Positions 21,686 to 32,623 of a stretch of 64,000 nt of DNA are shown here, in pieces; positions within the stretch are counted from its first letter, which is position 1; each line of letters starts with the position of its first letter. The notes beneath the pieces were generated by a model. That model did not search any database. It saw only the letters and a list, made by a program, of their open reading frames with translations, and was not told the origin of the DNA. Source of the DNA: Nothopassalora personata. Its lineage: Eukaryota > Ascomycota > Dothideomycetes > Mycosphaerellales > Mycosphaerellaceae. The stretch is from positions 3,100,001-3,164,000 of the forward strand of contig CM066291.1 of the NCBI GenBank assembly GCA_033816765.1. The letters run 5' to 3'. Both the position numbers and the translations under genes were made by a program.

Positions 21686-23362
21686 ATGGCTCACATCGAT
21701 TCCTTCGCTGTCATGTCGTTGCTCGCAGTGGTGTTTTTATTGCCCCTTTCCGAAATCCTGATAAGTATTCACCTCCAAAGGACGATCCCCATATGGCAGA
21801 TCATCGGTGAAGGGGTGTCGCTCTCCGTTGGGTTCTGCACGTTGTTGGTTACCTATCTCGTTGCGGTAGCTCCAGCCGTTGGTCCCTTGCGACACCTTCC
21901 AACTGCACCACAGGGCCCACTCACGAAACGCCTGTTCAGGGAACCAAACAGTATTGACTTCCTGCGCTGGATAGAAGAAGTCCCGAACGCAGGCTTGATA
22001 CGATACTTTGGATTCCTCAATGCGGAAAGAGTTCTCATCACCACGACCGCAGGAGCTCGGACAATACATGACGGAGATACCAAAGCCTTCCATCGTCCAG
22101 CTGTGGCCAAGGCGATCCTTTGCAGGTTGACAGGTGGTGGAATATTCGCGGCAGAGGGCGCGCAGCATGCTGCTCAGCGCAAGGAGTTGGAATCGGCTTT
22201 CAAATTCAGAAACGTGAAGGAACTTTACCCGGTCTTCTGGCAGAAGACTGCAGAACTTCTGACAGCATTGTCTCAAGACTTGGGCAACTCCAGTAAAGCT
22301 GTTGATGTCGACAATTGGGTCAGTCGTGGCACTTTAGATGCCATTGGTCTCGCAGCCTTCGCACACGACTTCCAGTCGGTGGGAGTTCCTGAGTCTGACC
22401 TGGTGCGAAAGGTAAGCTTCATCAGCCCGCCATCCGCCTCGGTAGAGCTAATGGTGTACAGTATAGGACTGCATTCTTGCCTGGGAAAAGTGCCGCTCGC
22501 ATTCGCATACTTGCCCAAATCACACCAACCAGCATTCTCTTCCGCTTACCCATGAAGAGGAATACGGACGCTAAAGCCTGTATCACCGCCGTGCGTACCG
22601 CGCTGCGTCGTGTCGTGAAGTGAAGCGGACACTGAGCAGAGCCGGCATCGTGACATTCTCAGCGTAATGCTCCGTTCGCCGCAGTTCACGGATGCGGAAG
22701 ACATTGTCTCTCAATGCATGGCCTTCCTGGCTGCAGGGCACGAGGCATCAGCTTTAGCGTTGACTTGGACGCTGTTCGAGCTTTCGAAACATGGAGAATG
22801 CCAACAAAGACTCCGCGAAGAGATTCGTGCTAACGTGCCGTCACCAACACTCTGCAGCACAATCCATGCTGATCAGATCGATCGACTGGTATTCCTGGAA
22901 GCAGTTGTGAAAGAGTCCTTACGCTTTTGGGGGCCGGTCCCACGGCAGACTCGAGTCTCGTCCAGCGCGACAGTCATCGCAGGCTGCCATGTCCCAGCGG
23001 GCACGCCACTTGTCGTCAGCTTCTACTGCATGAATAGAGCGACCATGAACTGGGGTTCAGACGGAGGGGAGTGGAAACCAGTGCGGTGGCTGGGCGGTCC
23101 TGAGACCAAGTCCACGGGTGGATCGACCGATCGACAGGCCTTCTCTACGTTCAGCCACGGTGCTAGAAGCTGTATTGGGCAACGTTTCGCAAACTCGGAA
23201 ATTCTAGTCTTTCTGGCTGGGCTTGTTGGAAGGTTCGAGTGGACGTTCGAAGACATTCCCGGCCTCCTTCCCGGAACAGTCGAAGTGGACCACGACTCTA
23301 CTGTCATGCTGAAAGTGGCAGGTGGTCTGAAGCTGCGGGCCAAAGTTGTCCCTGGCTGGTAG
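21686..23362 (+). pseudogene. Cytochrome P450 gene with a frameshift
   Basis: Exon 1 (21686-22411) encodes an N-terminal anchor (SLLAVVFLLPLSEILI) and the P450 B-C region. After a 50-bp intron (GTAAGC...TACAG) exon 2 continues YRTAFLPGKSAARIRILA to ALRRVVK and hits TGA at 22621. The conserved continuation SRHRDILSVMLRS is in the next frame, open from 22619 to 23362. It includes the I-helix AAGHEAS, ExxR as ESLR and the heme loop FSHGARSCIG. A one-base insertion or two-base deletion near 22617-22621 therefore breaks the gene, unless it is an assembly error. A 43-bp GT-AG intron could bridge the break but would remove the conserved RDILS segment. All other motifs are intact, so the lesion is recent. 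Confidence 0.8.
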
Positions 23363-23991
23363 TCAGAACACTGGCGGTGCTCCATTGGGGGATGTGTCGT
23401 TAATCTTGTTCGCTCTCGCTACTTCCATTGCAGCTGCTGAGAAAATGGAAGCATGTGATTATGTTAGACCAGAATAGGGAAGATGTTTTCGTGACTTCCG
23501 ACTTGAAAGATAACCTCGGTCCGTCACTTCTGCTTCTCGTGATCTGGCGTCATTCTCGCCGTGGCCACGTCGGTCGGCTGTTACGCGACTCTTGTTTGAC
23601 ATGCTGCGTATGTAGAGTCCAATTAAGAAGTACGTGGAACGCGCCGAGGTTCAAGGAACGCGTCTGAGCAAGGACCCGAAAATTCTTCGCTGGGTGAAAG
23701 TTCAAACAGCCGCGCGCTGCCGCGATACATTGTCGAAGCATTGTCCATCAACTCTTTACGCTGAGCCTGTAGCATTATTTCATGCGTACCTATTGCTGGT
23801 TGTAAAAGATTCTCCTGGAAGCTCTGCTATGTCCTCGCCAAGCTTGTGCTTACTCGCTCTTGTCTCTTGCCGGAGGCTACTTCCAGATCTGGTCATTGAT
23901 CGTCGTTGTTTCGATGATTGTAACATGGCTGATCCGGCATTGTTCGAAGGTGAACTTGAAGCCTGACAGACTGCACACCGAGCAAGGTCAC
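23363..23991. other. Intergenic, nothing recognised
   Basis: About 630 bp. One short frame near 23860-23940 is hydrophobic (WSLIVVVSMIVTWLI) but has no supporting context, so it is not called. Confidence 0.4.
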
Positions 23992-24554
23992 TCAGCCATC
24001 TTCTCCGTCCATAACTCCCTCTTCACCCAGACAACTCATGAACTCTGCTTCTCGCTTGCTAATCAACCACTGCCCAGAAGACCCAGGTAGACCGTCTTTG
24101 TTGTCGCTCAGGACAAGCGTGTCAACGTACTTGCCCCAAGCAGTCACTTGCTGACCTCTCCACTTGCCTTGACCGAAGTGAACGCCGGTGAAGTACGTCG
24201 TGGCCTGAGCATTCTTGCCATCTTCATCAATCTCGATTGTCTGGGTGGTCAAGGCGTGCTGGGAGGTGACCGGGCTCAGTCTTTGACTCGTCAGTACGGG
24301 ACGAAGCAAAGCAGATATCTTAATCGAGACCTCTTCTGGATGGTATCAGCGACATTCTGCACTCCTCTCAACCGCCAGTATGGATACTTCGCATCGACAT
24401 CCTCGATGAAGACTTGACGCAGGAGTTGGAAGTCTTTCGTGTCGAGAGCGATGCAATACGTTGCAATGGTGTTGCGGATAGCAAAGTAGTCGATAGGATT
24501 TGCTTGGGCCATGGCTGACGGCGTGAGATCGGAGTTCATGGAATATGCTTGCAA
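23992..24554 (-). CDS. SnoaL-like NTF2-fold protein
   Basis: Exons are 24331-24554 and 23992-24280 joined by a 50-bp intron (donor GTCTCG, acceptor CAAAG), giving 170 residues; ATGs at 24539 and 24512 are alternatives. The sequence IDYFAIRNTIATYCIALDTKDF, a helix with paired aromatic and acidic residues, then FGQGKWRGQQVTAWGKYVD is typical of the SnoaL_4 branch of the NTF2-like superfamily. Relatives act as small cyclases, hydratases or isomerases in natural product pathways, or as binding proteins; substrate is unknown. It lies next to the P450 pair at the end of the accessory block. Confidence 0.75.
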
Positions 24555-25119
24555 ACCTGAGGTGCTGAACCATATTCGACTGCCAACGGCTCCACCTTTG
24601 CCGTCCGACGAGACGGCCTCTGGAAGCAGTCTGATATCTGACGAAGTGGTGGATTAATGTACAAGGACAACGGCTGGAGTCCTAGTTTCATTCGTCGCTC
24701 TGTGCAGTACAGTACGCCCCGCTTCGTCATTCTCATTCTGATCGAGCACATCCTTCGCGCATCGAAGATTGATGAGCCTGATCCTTGTTGTTGTTCCTTT
24801 GAAGGTACAGTACTCCGGTGCTACTGGGGAGTTCCTGGTTCCGCTTGATGCGGAGTCTCTCCGCCGCACCCGGTGGGCGTTCGCTGAAATTCTTCCACGT
24901 TCACGTCTGGGCGCGATTGACCAGATCGAAAGCCCAGACAAGCTGGAAGCTCTTGCAGTCGACAAGGAGCGATCAAAGATCATGGGTGAAAGCAAAAGAC
25001 CAAATGCTTTTGTTCCTTGTCGCTCATTCCTTAGAAGCTCAACGTGCCCTTCATTAGATAGCGTATATAAATTACCAGACCCATCGAATTCCACATTGTC
25101 CTGCAAGAAATGCTTGCGA
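24555..25119. other. Intergenic, nothing firmly recognised
   Basis: The minus strand is open from 24654 to 25313, but the reading shows no recognisable domain and runs into the tRNA-like segment, so it is not called as a gene. Confidence 0.35.
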
Positions 25120-25385
25120 ATTTGGCTCAATGGTAGAGTTCTCCGGGCTTCATGAGTTAGCCGTAGGCTAACAAGACCAAGGTCTAGTGGTAGTATGTCA
25201 TCTTGACTCTCCAGGCGCAACTGGTCAAGGTCTGACCCCTCTACTAGTGATTGTCGCTTCGGGTTTGCCCCGGCAATGCTATATTGCTCGTTTGTGACAG
25301 GCCCGTATGTCATGCCTTGCGCTCCTCATTGTATCAATTTCTGACAGTCCCTTGTAGCGGGTTCGAATCCCGGTTGAGCGTAAGT
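25120..25385 (+). other. Cluster of tRNA-like polymerase III boxes
   Basis: Three A-box-like sequences occur in tandem: TGGCTCAATGG (25123-25133), GGTCTAGTGG (25181-25190) and AGGCGCAACTGG (25213-25224). A degenerate B box (25262-25272) and a perfect B box GGTTCGAATCC (25360-25370) follow. The last lies in a T-arm-like hairpin with CGGG/CCCG stem. No complete cloverleaf could be folded by eye. Possible explanations are decayed tRNA copies, a mitochondrial tRNA cluster inserted in the nucleus, or a tRNA-derived SINE. Confidence 0.45.
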
Positions 25386-25958
25386 CGATAATTAATCTGT
25401 ATGGCACATTCCGTCCACTAATACTCCCTAGCCAACCAACTTCACCCAGTGTGAAATTTCTTTTCTTTTGGTTTTGTGCACCCCTGGCAATTTCTCTTTA
25501 CTCTGCTCTCGCTACGAGCAAGCTGCATGGAGATCGGCTACGACTTGTGCACTCTGCATGACAGACGTTGACAGACTGAGCAACACGTGTACAATTCGGA
25601 CGCTTCATTAGATGAAATGTAACGAAGTACAAAGCCAACAATAGATAGAAAATCAATCGTGAGGATGAACAAAGCAGGACATAGCGCATGAAAGTTCCAC
25701 ACGAAGCCTTCAGTAGTAGTGCTCCGAGTTCTAGCGCATTCGGATTGTAGGCTCATGATCACGAATGATTCTCTGCTTCCACAGGACTGCATGATATGCA
25801 CGAGAATAAGATGAGGGCGAACATAGCATGGTTCAGGCCAAACAGCAAAGCTGGGTCTATCAAGTCACAATTACTGCCATACAGATTCATGCAACCCATA
25901 CACGCCGTTTCCCATACCTTCATCGCCTCCCATTAACACCTTGTAACTGCATCACCAC
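25386..25958. other. Intergenic, nothing recognised
   Basis: About 570 bp downstream of the LPAEIRN gene. A T-rich patch near 25455-25500 could serve as a terminator; nothing else is seen. Confidence 0.4.
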
Positions 25959-27083
25959 TTACATCCCGCTGTAAACGATCTCCAGAGTTGGCTTATTGCA
26001 CCTCGAGCAACTCTCCAATTGTTGACAGCGTTTGTAATTCTTGCTCAGCATGGTCATTGTCGAACTGCTGAATGAGGTTTTGTTTCGCTTCTTGACCAGA
26101 CTGGTCGCCACATGCATGATATCCTTGTCGACCTCAGGCTGTACCATGTCGACGATGTCCATTTCCTCGCACAAGCAGAGTTGATCTGCTTGGGCTGCTT
26201 TCTTCTTCTTGCCCCTCTCGACCACAACCGTGATCGTCACCTTCCCGTCTCGGACTTTCCTCAACTCGAACACAATCGACACTGAATCAAGACTGCGCTT
26301 CGGAAACGCATTGAATTTGAGATCAACATGGCTCATGAAATTGGCAATGTCAGCCGGCGGGCTCCACTTCTGCATCATGACTGGGTTGGTCATGCTGTAG
26401 GCCTCGAACATCTTGCAGGCATTCTTCTCGAAGACGAACTGATTGATGCCGTAGAAGGTGGATAGAACTTCTCTCCGCACTTGATGATTGACCCTGGCGA
26501 CCACCGGCTCTTGCGGAAACTTGCGGATCGCTTTGCCATGAAGTTTGCTTAGCTTCTTGCATGGCTGAATTTGTCGTAACTGAGCCTCGATGGGTCCTTC
26601 ACGCACAGCGAGAAGACTCCAGATTGAATTTCTGATCTCCGCGGGCAGCCCAAGAAGGTGCAGAGGAGGGTTTCTAGAGGCCACAGAGCGCATATCTGAA
26701 GGCGACGCAATCTGTGGCTTTGCCTTCTTGATTGATGGTATTTTCCTCGGTCGTATGGCATTTCTCAGATCATCATGCCGAGAGTGCTTTCTGACGGAGG
26801 ATGCTTGGGGCTTGATGGGCCTGTGCAGTCGCTTATGCAGAGAGTGAAGTCCATACTTGATCCCAGGCCATGGCCGACTCGTGGTAGGCGGCTCAAAGTC
26901 AAAGTGTAAGGGCAAACTGTCATCCAGCTTCATCTTCCCGAAGCGTACCATCAACTGCAGCATGCCTGTGCGTGATATGGTAGGGTCAGTAAGAGCTTCG
27001 AGTTGGTCAACGGCAGAGTCCATCATCCGGTCCAGTTGCTGTTGTTGAGCTCGCTCGTGGTCGACTATCGACATGACCTCCAT
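25959..27083 (-). CDS. LPAEIRN-type (2EXR/F-box-like) fungal protein
   Basis: A single-exon frame of 374 residues. The N-terminal half is basic and low in structure; the recognisable core is LLGLPAEIRNSIWSLLAVRE followed by VARVNHQVRREVLSTFYGIN, the helix-turn-helix pair that defines the 2EXR/F-box-like family expanded in Dothideomycetes. Such proteins are of unknown function; some may be F-box substrate receptors, but no Skp1 contact is shown. The C-terminus carries two CxxC-like cysteines (CSRCNKP). The frame is open upstream to 27107 from a TTG; the ATG at 27083 was chosen. A separate 5' exon is possible. Confidence 0.65.
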   Translation of the reverse strand: MEVMSIVDHERAQQQQLDRMMDSAVDQLEALTDPTISRTGMLQLMVRFGKMKLDDSLPLHFDFEPPTTSRPWPGIKYGLHSLHKRLHRPIKPQASSVRKHSRHDDLRNAIRPRKIPSIKKAKPQIASPSDMRSVASRNPPLHLLGLPAEIRNSIWSLLAVREGPIEAQLRQIQPCKKLSKLHGKAIRKFPQEPVVARVNHQVRREVLSTFYGINQFVFEKNACKMFEAYSMTNPVMMQKWSPPADIANFMSHVDLKFNAFPKRSLDSVSIVFELRKVRDGKVTITVVVERGKKKKAAQADQLCLCEEMDIVDMVQPEVDKDIMHVATSLVKKRNKTSFSSSTMTMLSKNYKRCQQLESCSRCNKPTLEIVYSGM

Positions 27084-27785
27084 GGTGCCGATGTCGTTTC
27101 TGGACAATTTGCTGAGTTTCCGTGGCGTGGTGACCGTGTGCGGACAACTGTTCTACGTTGTTGCTGACATGGTACGAGAAATGAGCTCAGGCTTGGTGCG
27201 AGTGAGACTGTATAGGTATCGTTCGACGGTGAAGTTTGTGAGTCTTCTACCAATATTAACGTGTTTGTAGAGAGAAAGAGGGATGAGCAACGGTGAAGGC
27301 AGTCACTTCCATGACCCTTGTCGGGGCTCGGCAATTCTACCGAGACCAAATTAGCGTCAAAATTATCGTCACCAGACTTCACCTTGCGGCCGAGGGCCCG
27401 ACCTCTCGTTCTCATCATCGACGTCCATACTGATGACATCGCTGCCATCAAATATCCACGCAACGCTTGACGGATTGCGATCATGTGTGTCATCGAAACG
27501 GCATATGAAGAAACGAGGGTTCCGTCGAGGATGATACGCTGACAGACTACTTGTTGTCTCGTCAAACAGCAACAATGGCAGCTATAGCAGCATTACGATA
27601 GATTGATGACTACGGCGGGTTTCACGACTCAAGAGGATCAGATCGAATTCTGCCGAGGACTTCTACCTGTCTGCAGCCAAGGCTCGTGCGACAGCGGCGT
27701 CTAGCTGCAACCCAAAGTCCCGCTTTCTTTTCAGCCGCAGACTGGCACCTCGACATCTTCATGTCCTCTCTGAGCCAGAAGAGCC
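27084..27785. other. Intergenic between divergent genes
   Basis: About 700 bp. A minus-strand frame at 27369-27575 (MLLFDETTSSLSAY...SMDVDDENERSG) looks mildly protein-like and could be a 5' exon of the LPAEIRN gene, but no junction is convincing. Confidence 0.35.
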
Positions 27786-29457
27786 ATGTTGAGTGCATTT
27801 CATGAGGTGCGGCCAAAGTACTCGGAGTATGCTCGAGAGAGCTTTTTTGCCTGCATTGAAGCATCAACGTTCAAAAAGGTATTTTCAAAGCACGACAAGA
27901 CCTTGAATCTGACACTCATTCGCGCAGCCGAATGGCTCTCAAGATCATCGCTATACGGTGAAACACCTCGCTCCCACGGATCTTGAAGACTGGGCCTGGA
28001 AAAAGAACAAATTTGCCACGCCCTCGCCTTCTGGTCAAGATGGCACTCTCGGGAGCGAAATTAGGGTCCTGTTCGCTCAGCCACGATCCAGTTTTCGAGC
28101 CAACATACCCGAGCAACTGGTGACTGCCAATGTGTTGACTGCGCTTCATCTTCCCCTCTGCACATTTGCATCGTTTCGAATGGCCCCGGGCACGTACTCT
28201 GCCCATACGGAGCCCGTGGGTAGCGCTTTTGAAGAATGTCAGAGGCTCGGTGAGTTGGCATTGACAAATATCCAGCAATCGTGATGCGTGTCCTGATCAC
28301 TTTCAAGGCTTGGTCTTTCGATCTCCGCAGAAGTGGGAGTTCACTATCGGGGGACTGGCAGTCTCTCACGACTTCGCTACTCGAACGACAACAGCTCTCA
28401 ATGTCGGCTTTGCCTTCGGTCTCGACAAGTATAAAGCTGACGACAGAGGAGCACCAGACTCGTTGTTGGCATTGCTTCAGGAGATGAAGAAAAGTCACCA
28501 ATCGCTCTCACATCCTCTCCTGCTGCCTTCTCTAGTCCTCGCGAGGCATATTTTGCGCGTAAGTGCTTACATCGAGGACCACATAGCCGAGCGGGTAGTG
28601 CAGATGGAGTCAGCCATTGGGGTCACCAAAGCAGGCCGCTCTTTTATGAGAGGTGGAATTGAGGTACCGAAGTTGTTCGTGGACGAGCAAATGCATCGAA
28701 ACAATGCGAAACGACTGACCGCCGATATCAATGACCTGACTACATGGATAATGTTCACTCGGCGCTCCCCAGAATGGGACATTGAGTGTATTGATTTCCT
28801 TCTAAGTCTACTCAACAAAAGTCGGAAGCTTCGCGAATGTCATGGCATAGCCGTACAACCATTCTACGAAGCGCTGGAATACATGCGGAGCTATGCTCAG
28901 GGTTGCCTTGAGTCGTGTCAGACTTCAAAAGCTCGGATGGATCTACAGCTTAACATTGTGAGGATTCCCAACGAACGCTATCAGCAAAGCAAAGGACACT
29001 GACCTCCGACGAGCTTTATACGTCAGTCGCCCAAGATGATGGGCAAACCAGTGCGAGACTTGCCGCAGCCGCCGGCAGAGATAGTACATCCATGAAGATA
29101 ATCGCCTTAATCACAGCTGCCTATCTGCCCGGGACATTTATCGCGGTAAGTCTGCACCATTACGAGCTTGAATGACATCGCTAATGCGCACAGACACTTT
29201 TTAGTATAGGTATGTTCGATTGGCAGGCCGGGAGCACTGGATCCGTGTCATCATCATTCTGGATCTACTGGGTTGTTACTATTCCTCTCACAATCGTCAC
29301 GCTCCTCGGATGGGGACTGTGGTGGCAGTTTGAGAAGACAAGGTTCATTCGTGAGCTTCAGGACGCATCGCAGCAGCCGTCACGCCATCGTGATCTTGGG
29401 GAAGCTCTGGAAGATCTGAAGACACACGGTCTAGGACCTTCAGCAGCGCCCAAGTAG
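27786..29457 (+). CDS. CorA-like two-transmembrane protein (fungal Mg2+ transporter-like)
   Basis: Five exons: 27786-27878, 27928-28249, 28308-28957, 29014-29145 and 29194-29457, with GTATTT, GTGAGT, GTGAGG and GTAAGT donors, giving 486 residues. The soluble part includes PTDLEDWAWKKNKF and a helical region (FYEALEYMRSYAQGCLESCQ). It is followed by the family signature RDSTSMKIIALITAAYLPGT and the first membrane helix, then SSSFWIYWVVTIPLTIVTLL as the second. The CorA filter Gly-Met-Asn is not conserved (SIGMFDWQ), as in many fungal CorA-like paralogues, so magnesium transport is not assured. All junctions preserve frame and rebuild conserved segments. Confidence 0.75.
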
Positions 29458-29470
29458 TACGAAAGGTTTC

Positions 29471-31079
29471 ATGTACGATCTCGTCAGACTTGTCGCAGAC
29501 ACCACATTTCAGCTTATCGATATGCGCTCCAGGCAGCCATACAGGGATGCCTCAGGTATGAATTCGCCCTCTTATCTGCTCAAACATATATTCCTGCTCG
29601 TACGCTCTTCGATCCTGTCCACTCTGCGGGCTCTTCTCAACATCTGTCGGACCTCGAATCACTCTGCATCATTGTGGCAAGCACTGTCAACTCATCATCA
29701 TGTCTCGAAAGGTGTCCGAACGAGAGCGTCGAGAGCATCGTGGTGAACCTCGAGCTACCAGACATCTCGAATATCCGCTGCACTAGCCTACCAACGAAAG
29801 AGAAAGGGACTCAAGACCGCGTCAAGTCTTTCGTCTGTCTCTACGAGCAGTCCGTCAAGGCCTTCGTGCACCACACAGGACCCGGTATGCTCGGCTGCTT
29901 GGTGGAGGAGCCTGACATCATTGGACTTGTCTACAATCATGTGCAGCTCGAGGGGATCTTAAAGAATAAGACCAGGACAGTCGTTGAACACAACGGTCTA
30001 ATGACCATCTACTGAAGAGCGCTGCGAGCCTGCTGAACTCGAGAAAGTGCAGTCCGACCTCAATGACCCCAAAACGGAACGGGACAGCACAGAGAAGCTA
30101 CATCGTAATGGCATGGACGTTAAATTCTTCGCCCAGGCGTTTGCGAATCTCAAGGCGAACGGTCGGGGTCCTTTGAAGAAGCTGCGCAAGCTCGTCAAAG
30201 TGTACCGCGGTGATGCAGTCACTGAGATCAGCCCTCTTCAAGGCGGCAGCTATAGGTCGATCTAGAAGAAAGCCGTGGAGACTCTACGAACGGCCCCTCC
30301 TGTGCTCGCGAAGAGTGTGCTGGCAGTCGATGAGCTGTATGCCTTCAGCGAATTTCATCGATGCGCCGTTGCTGCGAACGAGCTTGGCACGATGGCCATG
30401 AACAACGGAGCGCTAGGTGCCACTTTCGGAAGCATGACCTCTTTCTCGATCGGTGCATCGGTAAGACATATATCAAGACTGAAGGACAAGCTGCAGAGCT
30501 GGAACGGTCCGCTTCTCGATCCATGGGCTCTTGTGAGACCCGGACAGCTCGAGACCCGGAGATCACAAAAGCGGAAGCCGAGGACGAGACTAACTTCACG
30601 GGCTTGACCAAGCTGCTGGCACGGTGTCCGAAGCTCGGGACCATCTATCTGGCATTTCTACGAATTGCACTCGCCCATCGAGACGCACCGACCCATACTA
30701 TTCACTTGCCTCCTCGAGAAGACTGTCTTCGCCAGCCTGACAGGACTTCGTCTCCGTGGCTTCCACGTCAGCGAAGGCAGTTCCTCTCACGTTCGTGAAA
30801 CGATCGCCACTGCGAATGATCCGCTTCGAAAACCTCTATCTGGCTAAAGGCACGTGGCGAGCTCCCTTCGCCCTTATCGCAGGGGGCACCCGGCAGTATG
30901 AGCGGATTTCAGTGGATGATCTATTGGAGAAGCACCGCCTGCTTTACTTTAGTGGCGAAAGCGATGGGCAGCCAAAGTTTCCTTCGCTGTGCGGCACCGT
31001 GGGCACAAACGGCTTCTCGCGAAGAGGCGAAGACACGAAGTGGGCTATTGCATATCATTTCGCGACACAGCGACCATAG
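29471..31079 (+). pseudogene. Decayed gene, LRR/F-box-like family
   Basis: Protein-like sequence continues for about 1.6 kb but hops frames repeatedly. Segments include IPARTLFDPVHSAGSSQHLS (frame 1), DVKFFAQAFANLKANGRGPL and KSVLAVDELYAFSEFHR (frame 2, with a TAG at 30263), LTKLLARCPKLGTIYL (frame 1), HFYELHSPIETHRPILFTCL and LTGLRLRGFHVSEGS (frame 2), then SPLRMIRFENLYLAKGTW (frame 0). The shifts at about 30657 and 30795 fall within a few bases, leaving no room for introns. Alternating Leu-rich strands suggest an LRR-like protein, perhaps F-box type; the exact family is not recognised. It begins 14 bp after the CorA-like gene. Confidence 0.6.
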
Positions 31080-32623
31080 GGAAGTCCACAAGCGTACGAT
31101 TGGCGCGTGCGTCGACAGCTGGAGTTCAGCCCGCCAAATGGTCTCTGAGTCGCGTGCGATATGGTTTGTGTCGCCTGCGAAGGCAATACCGATGCCGTTT
31201 GTGGGACTGGAGTAGTGAACGGAGGAGTCGGTTGCGAAACCTCGGCACATGAGTCATGCACTTTCACGCTCGTCGTGCTCGTAGGTAGCGCTATACTCAT
31301 CTTCACATTGACAATTTGAAATACTGTCTATTACATTATTAGTCGCGAAATATTGTCTACTACATTATTAGTCGCTTGGTCAAAGCAGCCATAGTCATGT
31401 TGCACTACTAGATCAGTCCCCGGCAGCGTCCACCTTCACTCAGCAGCCCGCAATGCCATCGTCATCTGCGCCCTGTCTGCACCTTTATCTCGAGCCCTGA
31501 CTTGGCACTCAGACCAATGCAATCGCCTACTGATGAGAGAGTCGCGATCGGCATAGGCTGTATTTCCTTCGTTCTGACGGCTCATGAAAGTGGTATGTAT
31601 GTTCTAGAGCCTCCTTCCTCCCCATCTCACTCCATGGGCGTTCGGGCTATACAGCAACGTATCGGACAATGGACCTTCAGCAGGATGAAAAGAGCATCAC
31701 CGCGCGTTGACGAGCACAGTCCTGGGAATGGCAGTCTCAATATCAACGAGTTGGTCACCGCGTCTGGTCCACATCCAGGAGATCAACCAAAGCTGGGGAA
31801 TCTGGTCGATCTGCTCGCTGGCCTTGATCAGCGATAATGCCTTGGCTGCTGACGCTGGATCGATTTTTCTCGCTCTGTAAACTGGCGATCCATCGCTTCG
31901 CAGCCTAGCTCTGTTGTGTTCACACTCAACCATGCCTCTTCCGCAGGCGCCCATCTGGCCTTTTCTCGCTTCTGCTTTAAGCCCTCCCTTTCAGTTCGCA
32001 AGCAACTAATGTCCCCCACGCCCGCACCATGTCCCAGAACGCAAAAGCCGTACTCAAGCGTGAGATACTTCCACCTATTTCCATGAGGAGGTTCACGTAC
32101 AATGGCTTCGGGCTCTCATTCTACACATTCACTGGGTAGTCGAGGGCGTTGGCAAGATCGAGGTAGGCTACTGCTGCGAGGAGGGAGTTGCGATACTTCT
32201 GTATGGATGTTTTGTGTTCCGTCAAGACATCTTCTTCTTCACGATCTGAAAGACTCGGGCGGCCGTTCTGAGTCTGCTTCTCAACATCGATATCAGGAGG
32301 CATCGTAGACTGGGCGGCTTCACGAAGCCTGGAGTGTGCTCAATTCATCCATTGCAGTCTATGGAATTCTGACGAGCAAATCGCTCGTCGGGCAGCAATG
32401 AGAACGGCATCGTATCGAACTGTATGCGGATCCCGAAGACGGTCGACAGTCGTGGGAGCTGTGCACGTGGAAGTCGTTCACCGAACGAGGCGACATGGTA
32501 AGTTCGACATTATTCACGGACCCTGCTCTGTGATGGGGGCACGTTATGAGAAAATCGATCTAAATTGAACAGGAAGGAACCAGGACCATGCAGGAAGGAA
32601 GGTGAAGTGCTCCTGTTCCGTAC
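31080..32623. other. Long gene-poor stretch
   Basis: Holds the 29-bp duplication at 31318-31375. A minus-strand frame at 32121-32303 (ALDYPVNV end, KYRNSLLAAVAYLDLANAL) is weakly protein-like, and another at 31697-31954 is open but unrecognised. No gene is supported. Confidence 0.4.
31318..31375. repeat. 29-bp tandem duplication
   Basis: Units 31318-31346 and 31347-31375 differ at two positions (C/T and T/C transitions). Each contains ACATTATTAGTCGC. A recent local duplication. Confidence 0.85.

Noticed and set aside
22577..22670. 43-bp intron explaining the P450 frame change
   Set aside because: A GT-AG pair exists, but splicing it would remove the conserved RDILS segment that is readable in the next frame; a frameshift is simpler.
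24654..25313. 219-codon open frame on the minus strand
   Set aside because: No recognisable domain, no splice or promoter support, and it overlaps the tRNA-like boxes; most likely open by chance.
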